Shown piece by piece: positions 7,812 to 13,689 of a stretch of DNA of 24,657 bases. A model generated the notes under the pieces. That model was not told the origin of the DNA, searched no databases, and saw only the letters and a list, made by a program, of their open reading frames with translations. The position numbers were made by a program, and so were the translations under genes. Each line of letters opens with the position of its first letter. Within the stretch, counting starts at the first letter, position 1. This DNA comes from Candidatus Omnitrophota bacterium (GTDB lineage: Bacteria > Omnitrophota > Gorgyraeia > Gygaellales > Profunditerraquicolaceae): assembly GCA_030691585.1 (NCBI GenBank), contig JAUYEC010000092.1, forward strand, positions 1-24,657, read 5' to 3'.

Positions 7812-8496
7812 TATCTTTGTTGAGGGGCAAACGGAGCGTATTTTTTTAGAGAAATTATTAAGTGAATATTTTACTTCAGGAAAATTAAAAACTGTAAGTT
7901 GTAGGTTGATAGGTGACAGATTAACTCAAATACTGGAGTTGGGGAATAAAATAAACCCAGAGTTTTATGTGCTAATTTATGATGTCGGTGGTGACGAAAG
8001 GGCTGTAAGTGTAATGCTTGAAAGAGCAGATGCGATGATTAATTCGCAAGGATACAATTTTTTGTTTGCTGTAAGAGATCTCAATCCTGAGCTAAGTGCT
8101 AATAAGAATGCACTAATTGATAAAATCGAAAGGCTTTTTGCGACTTATGCTTTTAGGGGCAAGGTGAGATTTATTTTTGCGATAAAAGAAATTGAAGCTT
8201 GGTTTTTAGGGGATTACAATTTTTTTTCAAGAATTCATCCGTCTTTAACTCCGGAATATATTCAAAGCCGAACAGGTTATAATTTAGTCAATGATAATCC
8301 TGAAGATTACGATAAGCCTGCTCAGATAATAGATGATATTTTAAAGCTTATTGGGCAGAGATATAAAAAGAAGGCTAAGGATGCATATAGAATTACACAT
8401 AGAATAGATTATAGTTTTTTATGTATCGATGTTCCTGCTAGAGTAAGGAGTTTTGCCTATTTCCTTAATTGTATTGATCAGGGTATTGCAAATTAA
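7798..8496 (+). CDS. TOPRIM-like (DUF4276-type) protein paired with the ATPase
   Basis: 232 residues from ATG 7798, which gives the conserved start MKKVSIFVEGQTE. The open frame extends 15 codons further back, but that part overlaps the ATPase and is not conserved-looking. The VEGQTE strand with E9, acidic residues at YDVGGDE (D62, D66), VRDLNPE (D94) and KEIEAWFLGD resemble TOPRIM nucleases of the DUF4276 group, in which the glutamate and aspartates bind metal. AT-rich like its partner. Together the pair probably forms an ATPase-controlled nuclease effector against phage or plasmid DNA or tRNA; this role is inferred from architecture. An alternative is a stand-alone DNA-repair OLD-like complex. 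Confidence 0.65.
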   Translation: MKKVSIFVEGQTERIFLEKLLSEYFTSGKLKTVSCRLIGDRLTQILELGNKINPEFYVLIYDVGGDERAVSVMLERADAMINSQGYNFLFAVRDLNPELSANKNALIDKIERLFATYAFRGKVRFIFAIKEIEAWFLGDYNFFSRIHPSLTPEYIQSRTGYNLVNDNPEDYDKPAQIIDDILKLIGQRYKKKAKDAYRITHRIDYSFLCIDVPARVRSFAYFLNCIDQGIAN

Positions 8497-8559
8497 AAGC
8501 ACTTTTTGCTCATTTGACTAGATTAAGGGGCGGGCATGCCCGCACTGTGTAAGTTGAAT

Positions 8560-8632
8560 GCTGGCGTAGCTCAGTTGGTAGAGCTTCTCTTTTGTAAAGA
8601 GGGGGTCGCCCGTTCAATTCGGGTCGCCAGCT
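8560..8632 (+). tRNA. tRNA-Thr(UGU)
   Basis: Complete cloverleaf: acceptor GCTGGCG/CGCCAGC, D-arm GCTC-GAGC, anticodon stem TCTCT/AGAGG with loop TTTGTAA (anticodon TGT), T-arm GCCCG/CGGGT. No CCA is encoded. It is the first of a Thr-Tyr-Gly series. A GCGGGCATGCCCGC palindrome lies 16 nt upstream (8530-8543). Confidence 0.95.
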
Positions 8633-8642
8633 TATTATAATA

Positions 8643-9335
8643 ATGCATAATTCGGAACAGATAAAATTTATGAGTAAGTTGAATGCCGACATAGTTAAGA
8701 ATTTGTATTGGGAGAAAGAACGCAATATAAGAGAAATTGCGCAAGAACTGGGCGTTTCTTTCTGGGCTTTATATAATTATATGAATAAAAACAATATATC
8801 GAGACGCTTGCCTTCTGAATGCAATTATATTGTTAATAAAGATAAACCTCAATTTGAGAGTCGGAAGAATATTGATGCGGCGGATCAAAAAATTAAAACT
8901 GCGGGAATTATGCTTTATTGGGCGGAGGGAACTCTTAGGGGGAATACGGTAGATTTTGCCAATAGTAATCCTGAAATGGTAAGAACTTTTTTGAAGTTTT
9001 TAAGAGATATCTGCGGTGTGAGCGAAGAAAGATTAAGGGTCTATCTTTATGCTTACCCGTATCATGACATAGAGAAAATAAAGGGATATTGGCATAATGT
9101 AACCAAAATACCTTTATCGCAATTTACTAAGCCATATATACGAAGAGGTAATCAAAACTTGAGTAATAGAAAATTGCCTTATGGTTTGGTTCATGTAAGA
9201 TATAATGATAAGCGTTTGCTCGTTCTTATTGAAAATTGGATCAATGAATATGTAATATGGGCAGGTACCCAAGTGGCCAAAGGGGGCAGACTGTGTAAAC
9301 GCAGCGTCTTGTCGAAAGGCAGGATGGAAAAGTAG
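8643..9335 (+). CDS. HTH plus LAGLIDADG-like putative homing-endonuclease-family protein
   Basis: 230 residues (a start at 8670, MSKLNADIV, is equally possible; neither has a clear ribosome binding site). The N-terminus has a helix-turn-helix, IREIAQELGVSFWALYNYM (about 29-47). The middle, IKTAGIMLYWAEGTLRG then DFANSNPEMVRTFLKFLR, resembles single-motif LAGLIDADG-like proteins, with G.MLYWAEG as the core helix and the acidic residue conserved. A YGLVHVRYND strand and a C-terminal helix ending IENWINEYV follow. The last ~25 codons are the 5' exon of tRNA-Tyr and the start of its intron, and the stop is inside the intron. The location between tRNA-Thr and the interrupted tRNA-Tyr suggests a link to intron mobility; family assignment is by motif likeness only. 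Confidence 0.6.
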   Translation: MHNSEQIKFMSKLNADIVKNLYWEKERNIREIAQELGVSFWALYNYMNKNNISRRLPSECNYIVNKDKPQFESRKNIDAADQKIKTAGIMLYWAEGTLRGNTVDFANSNPEMVRTFLKFLRDICGVSEERLRVYLYAYPYHDIEKIKGYWHNVTKIPLSQFTKPYIRRGNQNLSNRKLPYGLVHVRYNDKRLLVLIENWINEYVIWAGTQVAKGGRLCKRSVLSKGRMEK

Positions 9336-9540
9336 GTGAATTCAGGGAACCCCTTGAGATATATTTTCAAGGGCAATCCTGAGCCAAGCCCGGCCAATCG
9401 CCGGGAAGGTGCAGAGACTAAGCGCCTACCGCCTAAAGCTAAAAGCCAAGGTGATGAGATAGTCCAAGCCTCGGAGTAATCTGGGGGCACTTGAAATCTG
9501 TTGCACTTGTGCTTCAGAGGTTCGAATCCTCTCCTGCCCA
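9259..9540 (+). tRNA. tRNA-Tyr(GUA) interrupted by a group I intron
   Basis: Exon 1 is 9259-9294 and exon 2 is 9494-9540. Joined, they give an 83-nt class II tRNA: acceptor GGGCAGG/CCTGCCC with discriminator A, D-arm CCC-GGG, anticodon stem GCAGA/TCTGT, loop CTGTAAA (anticodon GTA), long variable arm with GCAC/GTGC, T-arm AGAGG/CCTCT. The exon text closely matches E. coli tRNA-Tyr (CAAAGGGxGCAGACTGTAAA pattern). The interruption falls between U35 and A36. No CCA is encoded. Confidence 0.95.
9295..9493 (+). ncRNA. Group I self-splicing intron (IC3-like) in tRNA-Tyr
   Basis: 199 nt, no internal ORF. P1 pairs exon CTGT (9291-9294) with GCAG (9301-9304), putting the required U.G wobble at the 5' splice site. 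P2 is GTCTTGTC/GGCAGGAT (9306-9313, 9318-9325) closed by a GAAA tetraloop. P5 is CCCTTGA/TCAAGGG (9351-9357, 9367-9373). P6 is CCCGG/CCGGG (9389-9393, 9401-9405). The core segments GGCAATCCTGAGCCAAGCC and GGAAGGTGCAGAGACT match those of cyanobacterial tRNA-Leu introns. P7 is GACTA/TAGTC (9416-9420, 9460-9464). The intron ends in G9493. Confidence 0.95.
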
Positions 9541-9611
9541 TTAAATTTTCCCGACAAGGGAACATATAATGGCACTATGCGAGCATGGCCAAACGACAAG
9601 CGAGGAAGTAT

Positions 9612-10004
9612 ATGACAAGAATGATCAATTTCGGGCTTACCCTCGGAATCCTTAGTTGTTTACTTCTCAGTATAAATATTGCTGAAGCAAAACGAGGAAT
9701 TCCACCAGGGCTTTCTCCTGTTATTTACAAGGGGATAAAGTTTATTGCTTCACATTGGCCAAAACACGAAAAAATCAACGGTAAAAAAATTGATATTTGG
9801 TATGTTGAAGGATGGAATGTGGAAAAAAATTCAAAGGTTTGGGAAAAAGAAGTATATAGGATTAGTATAGATAACTTCCTGGAATATGATGTTCAAATGG
9901 TGTTTATTACTTCTTTAAGTATAGAAAAGGATAAGTTGGTAATAGTTAACGAACGAGGGAAGAAGTATCAAGTTGATATCCCCAAGAACATATTAAAAGA
10001 ATAA
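9612..10004 (+). CDS. Small exported protein of unknown function
   Basis: 130 residues from ATG 9612 (GAGG 6 nt upstream; the frame is open back to 9585). It begins MTRMINFGLTLGILSCLLLS, a clear signal peptide with likely cleavage after AEA (before KRG). The mature part is about 105 residues, lysine-rich and probably beta-rich (KIDIWYVEGWNV, VYRISIDNFLEYDVQMVFI). No cysteine remains after cleavage, so it is not a lipoprotein. I recognise no family. It is AT-rich, lies alone between tRNA-Tyr and the Zeta-like gene, and belongs to the accessory island. Confidence 0.55.
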   Translation: MTRMINFGLTLGILSCLLLSINIAEAKRGIPPGLSPVIYKGIKFIASHWPKHEKINGKKIDIWYVEGWNVEKNSKVWEKEVYRISIDNFLEYDVQMVFITSLSIEKDKLVIVNERGKKYQVDIPKNILKE

Positions 10005-10062
10005 AGCTATAAATTATCAGTAATTTTAACCAAGGTGTTCGCCATGTATGAAATAAAGCAGC

Positions 10063-10650
10063 ATGTTTATGAAAAATAAATCAGTTTACATTATTGCCGG
10101 GCCAAATGGGTCGGGTAAGACGACATTTGCCAAAATGTTCTTGCCTGACTATGTAAACTGTCCGAACTTTGTTAATGCCGATCTTATTGCCCAAGGTTTA
10201 GCTCCATTTGGGCCCGGCGCCGCTCGTATTAAGGCCGGTAAACTCGTGCTTCAACAAATTCATGAATATGCCCGTCGAGGCGCCGATTTTGCTTTTGAAA
10301 CCACATTATCCGGTAAAACGTACGTGAATTTGCTCACCGGGTTAAAGACGAAAGGATACGCGCTACATCTATTCTTCCTTTGGATCCCAAGCCCGGAATT
10401 AGCGATAGCGCGTATCAAAGACAGGGTTAGGGATGGCGGGCATAATGTGCCTGCAGAGGATGTGCGTAGACGATTTGCGCGGGGTGTTAATAATTTTTTC
10501 AACTTGTACGAGCCATCGCTTGATTCTTGGATGTTGTTTGATAATTCCAAGGCAAAACCCGAATTGATTGCAAAGAGACGAAACGGCCATAGAGTAGTGA
10601 TTAATGATAATTTATTTGCGATTATTCAAAGAGATGCGAGGTATAAATGA
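10063..10650 (+). CDS. Zeta-toxin-like P-loop kinase
   Basis: 195-residue P-loop NTPase of the Zeta toxin/AAA_33 kind. Walker A is GPNGSGKT (13-20). FVNADLIA with D40 and FETTLSGKTY (about 78-87) match the substrate-binding region of Zeta toxins, and RIKDRVRDGGHNVPAEDVRRRF carries the arginine-rich lid. Zeta toxins phosphorylate UDP-N-acetylglucosamine and block wall synthesis; related chromosomal proteins may have other substrates. The stop overlaps the start of a 49-residue gene (ATGA), as in a two-gene toxin-antitoxin operon with the toxin first. An alternative start is ATG 10069. Confidence 0.82.
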   Translation: MFMKNKSVYIIAGPNGSGKTTFAKMFLPDYVNCPNFVNADLIAQGLAPFGPGAARIKAGKLVLQQIHEYARRGADFAFETTLSGKTYVNLLTGLKTKGYALHLFFLWIPSPELAIARIKDRVRDGGHNVPAEDVRRRFARGVNNFFNLYEPSLDSWMLFDNSKAKPELIAKRRNGHRVVINDNLFAIIQRDARYK

Positions 10651-10796
10651 AAAAAAGAATGTCTTTGCAGGATAAGGCCGAAGCGGCGTTAAAAAAAGCA
10701 GTCCGGGCAGTTGTAGAGCGGCATAAAGAGACCGGCCGGCCGTTGGCGGTATGGAAAAACGGCAAGACCGTTCGCATATCTGCGAACGCCGTGTAA
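10647..10796 (+). CDS. Small partner of the Zeta-like kinase (possible antitoxin)
   Basis: 49 residues, overlapping the kinase gene by 4 nt. It starts MKKRMSLQDKAEAALKKAV, an amphipathic and strongly basic helix, followed by ETGRPLAVWKNGKTVRI, a likely two-strand hairpin. Small proteins of this pattern commonly follow chromosomal Zeta-like kinases; the antitoxin role is inferred from arrangement. It does not resemble the epsilon antitoxin. Its own base composition is higher in GC than the upstream island genes. Confidence 0.62.
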   Translation: MKKRMSLQDKAEAALKKAVRAVVERHKETGRPLAVWKNGKTVRISANAV

Positions 10797-10803
10797 TGAT
10801 GTG

Positions 10804-10890
10804 ATGTGTTTTTGAAAGCTCCGCGAAGCGGATATGATACTGTAGGGACAGGTTTGAAACCTGTCCCTACAAAATGCTTTCAAAAACACA
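10804..10890. repeat. MITE-like element carrying the TGTAGGGACAGG palindrome
   Basis: Outer inverted repeats TGTGTTTTTGAAAG (10805-10818) and CTTTCAAAAACACA (10877-10890) flank the 31-bp palindrome at 10841-10871. The right-hand flank (AAAATG.TTTCAAAAACACAAAA) recurs after the copy at 13377, so the mobile unit is larger than the palindrome itself. Confidence 0.75.
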
Positions 10891-10918
10891 AAAGGGGTGT
10901 GGGGAAAGAATTTTCGCC

Positions 10919-10959
10919 GCGGGAGTAGTTCAGTGGTAGAACAATAGCCTTCTCCCGCC
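10919..10959 (+). pseudogene. tRNA-Gly remnant broken at the anticodon loop
   Basis: GCGGGAG acceptor strand, D-arm GTTC-GAAC and the 5' anticodon-stem strand ATAGC plus CTTC are intact (10919-10952). Homology then stops. No T-arm follows, but CTCCCGC (10952-10958) exactly complements the acceptor strand, so an internal deletion of a tRNA-Gly is one reading. A TCCCGCC...GGCGGGA hairpin (10953-10984) begins at the break. It lies 80 nt upstream of intact tRNA-Gly(UCC). Confidence 0.7.
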
Positions 10960-11004
10960 AGGCTATGTAAGCGCGCGGGCGGGATTTCGCCCCCGACTTG
11001 TAAA

Positions 11005-11032
11005 TTGACAGGGGCTCAACAAGCTGCATAAT
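11005..11032 (+). promoter_or_regulatory. Possible promoter of tRNA-Gly(UCC)
   Basis: TTGACA at 11005-11010 is a perfect -35. CATAAT at 11027-11032 with a 16-nt spacer would start transcription right at the tRNA 5' end (11041). An overlapping TATAAT at 11032-11037 has a spacer of 21 nt, too long for normal use. Confidence 0.5.
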
Positions 11033-11040
11033 ATAATGTC

Positions 11041-11111
11041 GCGGGCATAGTACAGCGGCAGTACAGTAGCCTTCCAAGCTACCTACACGGGTTCGATTCC
11101 CGTTGCCCGCT
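11041..11111 (+). tRNA. tRNA-Gly(UCC)
   Basis: Acceptor GCGGGCA/TGCCCGC with discriminator T, D-arm GTAC-GTAC, anticodon stem GTAGC/GCTAC with loop CTTCCAA (anticodon TCC), T-arm ACGGG/CCCGT with loop TTCGATT. No CCA encoded. It is third in the Thr-Tyr-Gly series. Confidence 0.95.
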
Positions 11112-11135
11112 TAAATAAAAGGAAAGCCATGCAAC

Positions 11136-11885
11136 ATGCCTGAAGAATTTTTGAAACCGGTACACATTGAAGCGTTTGACTTAGACGACGCATGGTTCCA
11201 GTGCCTATCCCAGATACTGCGCAATGGCCACGTCTATACGATCACCCGCGGCAGCTACGCCGGCCAGAAACGCCTGGAGTTTGATTTTGCCACTATCAGG
11301 GTGAAAAAACCCGCGCATCAGATCATTCCGATCATCCCCGAAGGAATGGGAATACCAGCGCCCACAGATATGGATTATATCCAGGGATACCTGAGCTATC
11401 TTTTGACCGGCGCCAAGACGGAAACCGAAGATTACACTTACGGTGAACGGTTAGTTGAGCCAAAAGTCAGGTTTAAAGATAATGTCAACGGCAAAGAGAT
11501 GGTCCGGGAAATGCCGCTTGAGGTAAATCAGGTCGAGGAAGTGATAAAGATGTACAAGACACAGGGGCACGGCACAAACCAGGCGATCATGGAGATCGGT
11601 ATGCCGTCGGATATCAAATTAGACGACCCGCCGTGCCTGCGCCTGATTGATACGCGCGTGCGTTACGGCAAGCTGCATTTTATCCTGTATTTTCGCTCCT
11701 GGGACCTTTGGGGAGGTTTTCCTTCGAACCTGGGCGGCCTGCAGCTGGTCAAGCAGTATATGGCCGAAGAAATCGGCGTCGGCGACGGCGAGATCATCGC
11801 CGCCAGCAAGGGTTTGCATCTTTATGATTATGTCTGGGACCTGGCTAAGGCCAGGACCAATCAGCCGGATATAAATCTCGTGTAG
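11136..11885 (+). CDS. thyA: Thymidylate synthase, archaeal-type ThyA family
   Basis: Methylates dUMP to dTMP with methylene-tetrahydrofolate, linking to FolP in the same window. 249 residues, near the length of the shorter archaeal ThyA. The nucleophile is C167 in DDPPCLRLID. RSWDLWGGFPSN (187-198) holds the phosphate-binding Arg, the Asp and N198, whose retention points to dUMP rather than dCMP as substrate. The KGLHLYDYVWDLAKA segment gives the late His/Tyr pair. AAGGA lies 12 nt upstream. The stop TAG (11883-11885) lies within a TGTAGGGACAGG palindrome that starts at 11881, so the last residues may have been altered by repeat insertion. GC-rich, ordinary codon use. Confidence 0.85.
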   Translation: MPEEFLKPVHIEAFDLDDAWFQCLSQILRNGHVYTITRGSYAGQKRLEFDFATIRVKKPAHQIIPIIPEGMGIPAPTDMDYIQGYLSYLLTGAKTETEDYTYGERLVEPKVRFKDNVNGKEMVREMPLEVNQVEEVIKMYKTQGHGTNQAIMEIGMPSDIKLDDPPCLRLIDTRVRYGKLHFILYFRSWDLWGGFPSNLGGLQLVKQYMAEEIGVGDGEIIAASKGLHLYDYVWDLAKARTNQPDINLV

Positions 11886-11937
11886 GGACAGGTTTCAAAC
11901 CTGTCCCTACAATGGACAGGATGATATCCTGTCCCTA
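11881..11937. repeat. TGTAGGGACAGG palindrome plus a second partial palindrome
   Basis: A 31-bp palindrome at 11881-11911 is followed by a GGACAGGATGATATCCTGTCC palindrome (11914-11934) that shares the GGACAGG core but has a different centre. The first supplies the stop codon of thyA. Confidence 0.85.
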
Positions 11938-11960
11938 CAAATGTCTGTAGGGGGGCTATT

Positions 11961-12377
11961 ATGGATCTGATATACGTTGGAGCAGAGCGCAGGCAATTCA
12001 TCAGGTTGGATTTTGAGGCACCCTTGAGTTTCAAGGTCTGCAAAAAGGAAACTGTCACCAGGCTGCTTTCGGGTTATACTTCTAATGTAAGCGAAACTGG
12101 GCTGCTCTGTAAAATAACAGAGAAAGTCAATATTGACGATATACTCTGGCTTGCATTTGACCGCGGCACGCTTAGTATCTGCAGTGAATTGGAAAAGAAC
12201 GCGCTTATTTATCAGAGCGGCGTTATCGGTAAAGTGGTGCGTATTATTCCCGGCGATTTAGGTGATTTTGAAGTAGGGATAAGCTTTGTCACTAGAGAAG
12301 AGGCAAATCTTACGCACATTTATCCCAAGGTCCATTTTTTAGAAACTGAGCTAAACGCTAATGATAAACAAGCCTGA
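11961..12377 (+). CDS. PilZ-domain protein (c-di-GMP effector)
   Basis: 138-residue single-domain PilZ protein. The c-di-GMP-binding signatures are present: RRQFIR (R11xxxR15) and NVSETG (N42-S44-G47). PilZ domains change conformation on c-di-GMP binding and act on partner proteins in motility, polysaccharide export or adhesion. Its end overlaps gpsA by 17 nt. The start MDLIYVGAERR closely resembles that of the second PilZ gene at 13690 (MSYAGAERR), so the two are probably related copies on either side of gpsA. The partner is unknown. Confidence 0.82.
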   Translation: MDLIYVGAERRQFIRLDFEAPLSFKVCKKETVTRLLSGYTSNVSETGLLCKITEKVNIDDILWLAFDRGTLSICSELEKNALIYQSGVIGKVVRIIPGDLGDFEVGISFVTREEANLTHIYPKVHFLETELNANDKQA

Positions 12378-13362
12378 TATCGCGGTTATTGGTGACGGCG
12401 GCTGGGGTACGACACTTGCGATATTGCTTTCGCATAAGGGTTACAAGGTTGCTATCTGGGGCGCGTTCGGCGATTATGTCGCACGGGTGAACAGGACCAG
12501 GATTAACAAAAGATTTCTTCCGGGGATCAAAATCCCTAAGGCAATAGAGATCACCCATGATCTGGGCGCGGCACTCAAAAATAAAGGCCTGATAGTGCTT
12601 GCGGCCCCGTCTCAATATTTACGTAGTGTCCTCAAAAAAATCAAGCGCTTAGGCTATCCTCGTCAAGCCATATTCGTGAGCGTGACCAAGGGTATAGAAA
12701 TCGGCTCAGGTAAGACGATGGCCCAATTGATACACGAAGAATTGGGCCGGGTTAAATTCGTCGCACTTTCAGGCCCGACTATCGCTCATGAAGTGGCTGT
12801 GGGTGTGCCGACGGTAGCGGTCGCGGCATCCGGCGACGGCGCGGCAGCTGTGCGCGCGCAGGATATTTTTATGTCCGAGCGATTCAGGGTTTATACCAAC
12901 CGCGATGTCATGGGCGTGGAATTAGGCGGCAGCCTTAAGAATATTATTGCTATTGCCTGCGGCATATCCGACGGCTTAGGGTTTGGCACGAACACAAAGG
13001 CCGCGATATTGTCAAGAGGCTTGGCGGAGATCTCAAGGTTGGGTGTCGCCATGGGTGCTCACGCGCATACCTTTAGCGGCATAAGCGGGCTGGGGGACCT
13101 GGTCACTACCTGTTTTAGCTCTTACAGCCGCAACCGCTTTGTAGGTGTTGAGATAGGCAAGGGCAAGACTTTAAAACAGGTGCAGGCCAGGATGCAGATG
13201 GTCGCGGAAGGTGTGCCGACGGCTAAATCAGCCTACGCGCTTTCCAGGAAATATAAAGTGGATATGCCGATAACCCGGGAGATCTACTTTGTTCTCTATA
13301 AAAATAAATCTCCTCTTCAGGCTTTCAAGGACCTAATGGGCAGGAAGAAGAAAGAAGAGTAA
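12361..13362 (+). CDS. gpsA: Glycerol-3-phosphate dehydrogenase [NAD(P)+]
   Basis: Reduces dihydroxyacetone phosphate to sn-glycerol 3-phosphate for phospholipid synthesis. 333 residues, usual length. The Rossmann motif is GDGGWGTT (11-18; Gly-rich as in GxGxWGT). AAPSQYLR, VSVTKGIE, LSGPTIAHEVAVGVPT, the catalytic lysine K193 in LGGSLKNIIAIACGI and SGLGDLVTTCFSSYSRNR are all in family positions. It starts inside the end of the preceding PilZ gene and is followed by repeats and the tRNA-Pro locus. No irregularity seen. Confidence 0.96.
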   Translation: MINKPDIAVIGDGGWGTTLAILLSHKGYKVAIWGAFGDYVARVNRTRINKRFLPGIKIPKAIEITHDLGAALKNKGLIVLAAPSQYLRSVLKKIKRLGYPRQAIFVSVTKGIEIGSGKTMAQLIHEELGRVKFVALSGPTIAHEVAVGVPTVAVAASGDGAAAVRAQDIFMSERFRVYTNRDVMGVELGGSLKNIIAIACGISDGLGFGTNTKAAILSRGLAEISRLGVAMGAHAHTFSGISGLGDLVTTCFSSYSRNRFVGVEIGKGKTLKQVQARMQMVAEGVPTAKSAYALSRKYKVDMPITREIYFVLYKNKSPLQAFKDLMGRKKKEE

Positions 13363-13376
13363 TACACATGATATGC

Positions 13377-13407
13377 TGTAGGGACAGGTTTGAAACCTGT
13401 CCCTACA
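13377..13407. repeat. TGTAGGGACAGG palindrome after gpsA
   Basis: 31-bp palindrome 14 nt after the gpsA stop. The right flank (to about 13430) reads AAAATGTTTTCAAAAACACA, nearly the same as the flank of the 10804-10890 element, while the left flank (ACACATGATATGC) is shortened. Confidence 0.9.
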
Positions 13408-13467
13408 AAATGTTTTCAAAAACACAAAAATTGTTCTTCAAGCATTGATTAAGTCATAGCGAGTGAC

Positions 13468-13507
13468 CGGGGGATGGCGCAGTTTGGTAGCGCGCTTGAA
13501 TGGGGTT
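13468..13507 (+). pseudogene. tRNA-Pro 5'-half remnant
   Basis: The 40 nt match the 5' half of the intact tRNA-Pro at 13593 through the anticodon (CTTGAATGGGGTT), with a few substitutions (acceptor CGGGGGA). Homology ends at 13507. No T-arm or 3' acceptor follows; instead palindromic repeats fill the space to the intact gene. Confidence 0.85.
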
Positions 13508-13573
13508 TCCCGACGTTCCGACAAAATCGTCGGAAGTCGGGATCCCGACCGAGCCGAAGGCGAGCGTCGGGAC
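13508..13573. repeat. Two adjacent TCCCGAC palindromes after the tRNA-Pro half
   Basis: First hairpin: CCCGACGTTCCGAC (13509-13522) with GTCGGAAGTCGGG (13529-13541). Second: TCCCGAC (13542-13548) with GTCGGGA (13567-13573) enclosing GAGCCGAAGGCGAGC. They separate the broken and intact tRNA-Pro copies. Confidence 0.8.
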
Positions 13574-13592
13574 AAGAGGTCGTTTGAGATAG

Positions 13593-13670
13593 CGGGGAGT
13601 AGCGCAGTTTGGCTAGCGCGTTTGAATGGGGTTCAAAAGGCCGTGGGTTCAAGTCCCACCTCCCCGACCA
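13593..13670 (+). tRNA. tRNA-Pro(GGG)
   Basis: Acceptor CGGGGAG/CTCCCCG, D-arm GCGC-GCGC, anticodon stem TTTGA/TCAAA with loop ATGGGGT (anticodon GGG), T-arm GTGGG/CCCAC, discriminator A. It is the only tRNA in the window followed by genomic CCA (13668-13670). Confidence 0.95.
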
Positions 13671-13689
13671 AATTTACAGGAGGCTAAAT

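Noticed and set aside
8530..8543. GCGGGCATGCCCGC palindrome as a terminator for the ATPase/TOPRIM pair
   Set aside because: No T-run follows, so terminator function is not supported; it is noted only as a palindrome upstream of tRNA-Thr.
9191..9565. Minus-strand frame of 124 codons over tRNA-Tyr
   Set aside because: It is antisense to the tRNA exons and the intron core, whose RNA structure explains the sequence.
10919..11111. One tRNA-Gly with a long intron using the 3' half of the downstream tRNA
   Set aside because: The downstream tRNA is complete by itself, and its 3' acceptor strand TGCCCGC mispairs with GCGGGAG; no group I core lies between.
13463..13687. Plus-strand frame of 74 codons across the tRNA-Pro copies
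   Set aside because: It consists of the tRNA fragment, palindromes and the intact tRNA; coding is not plausible.
13609..13689. Earlier start for the second PilZ protein
   Set aside because: It would begin inside tRNA-Pro; ATG 13690 has a near-perfect AGGAGG at good spacing.
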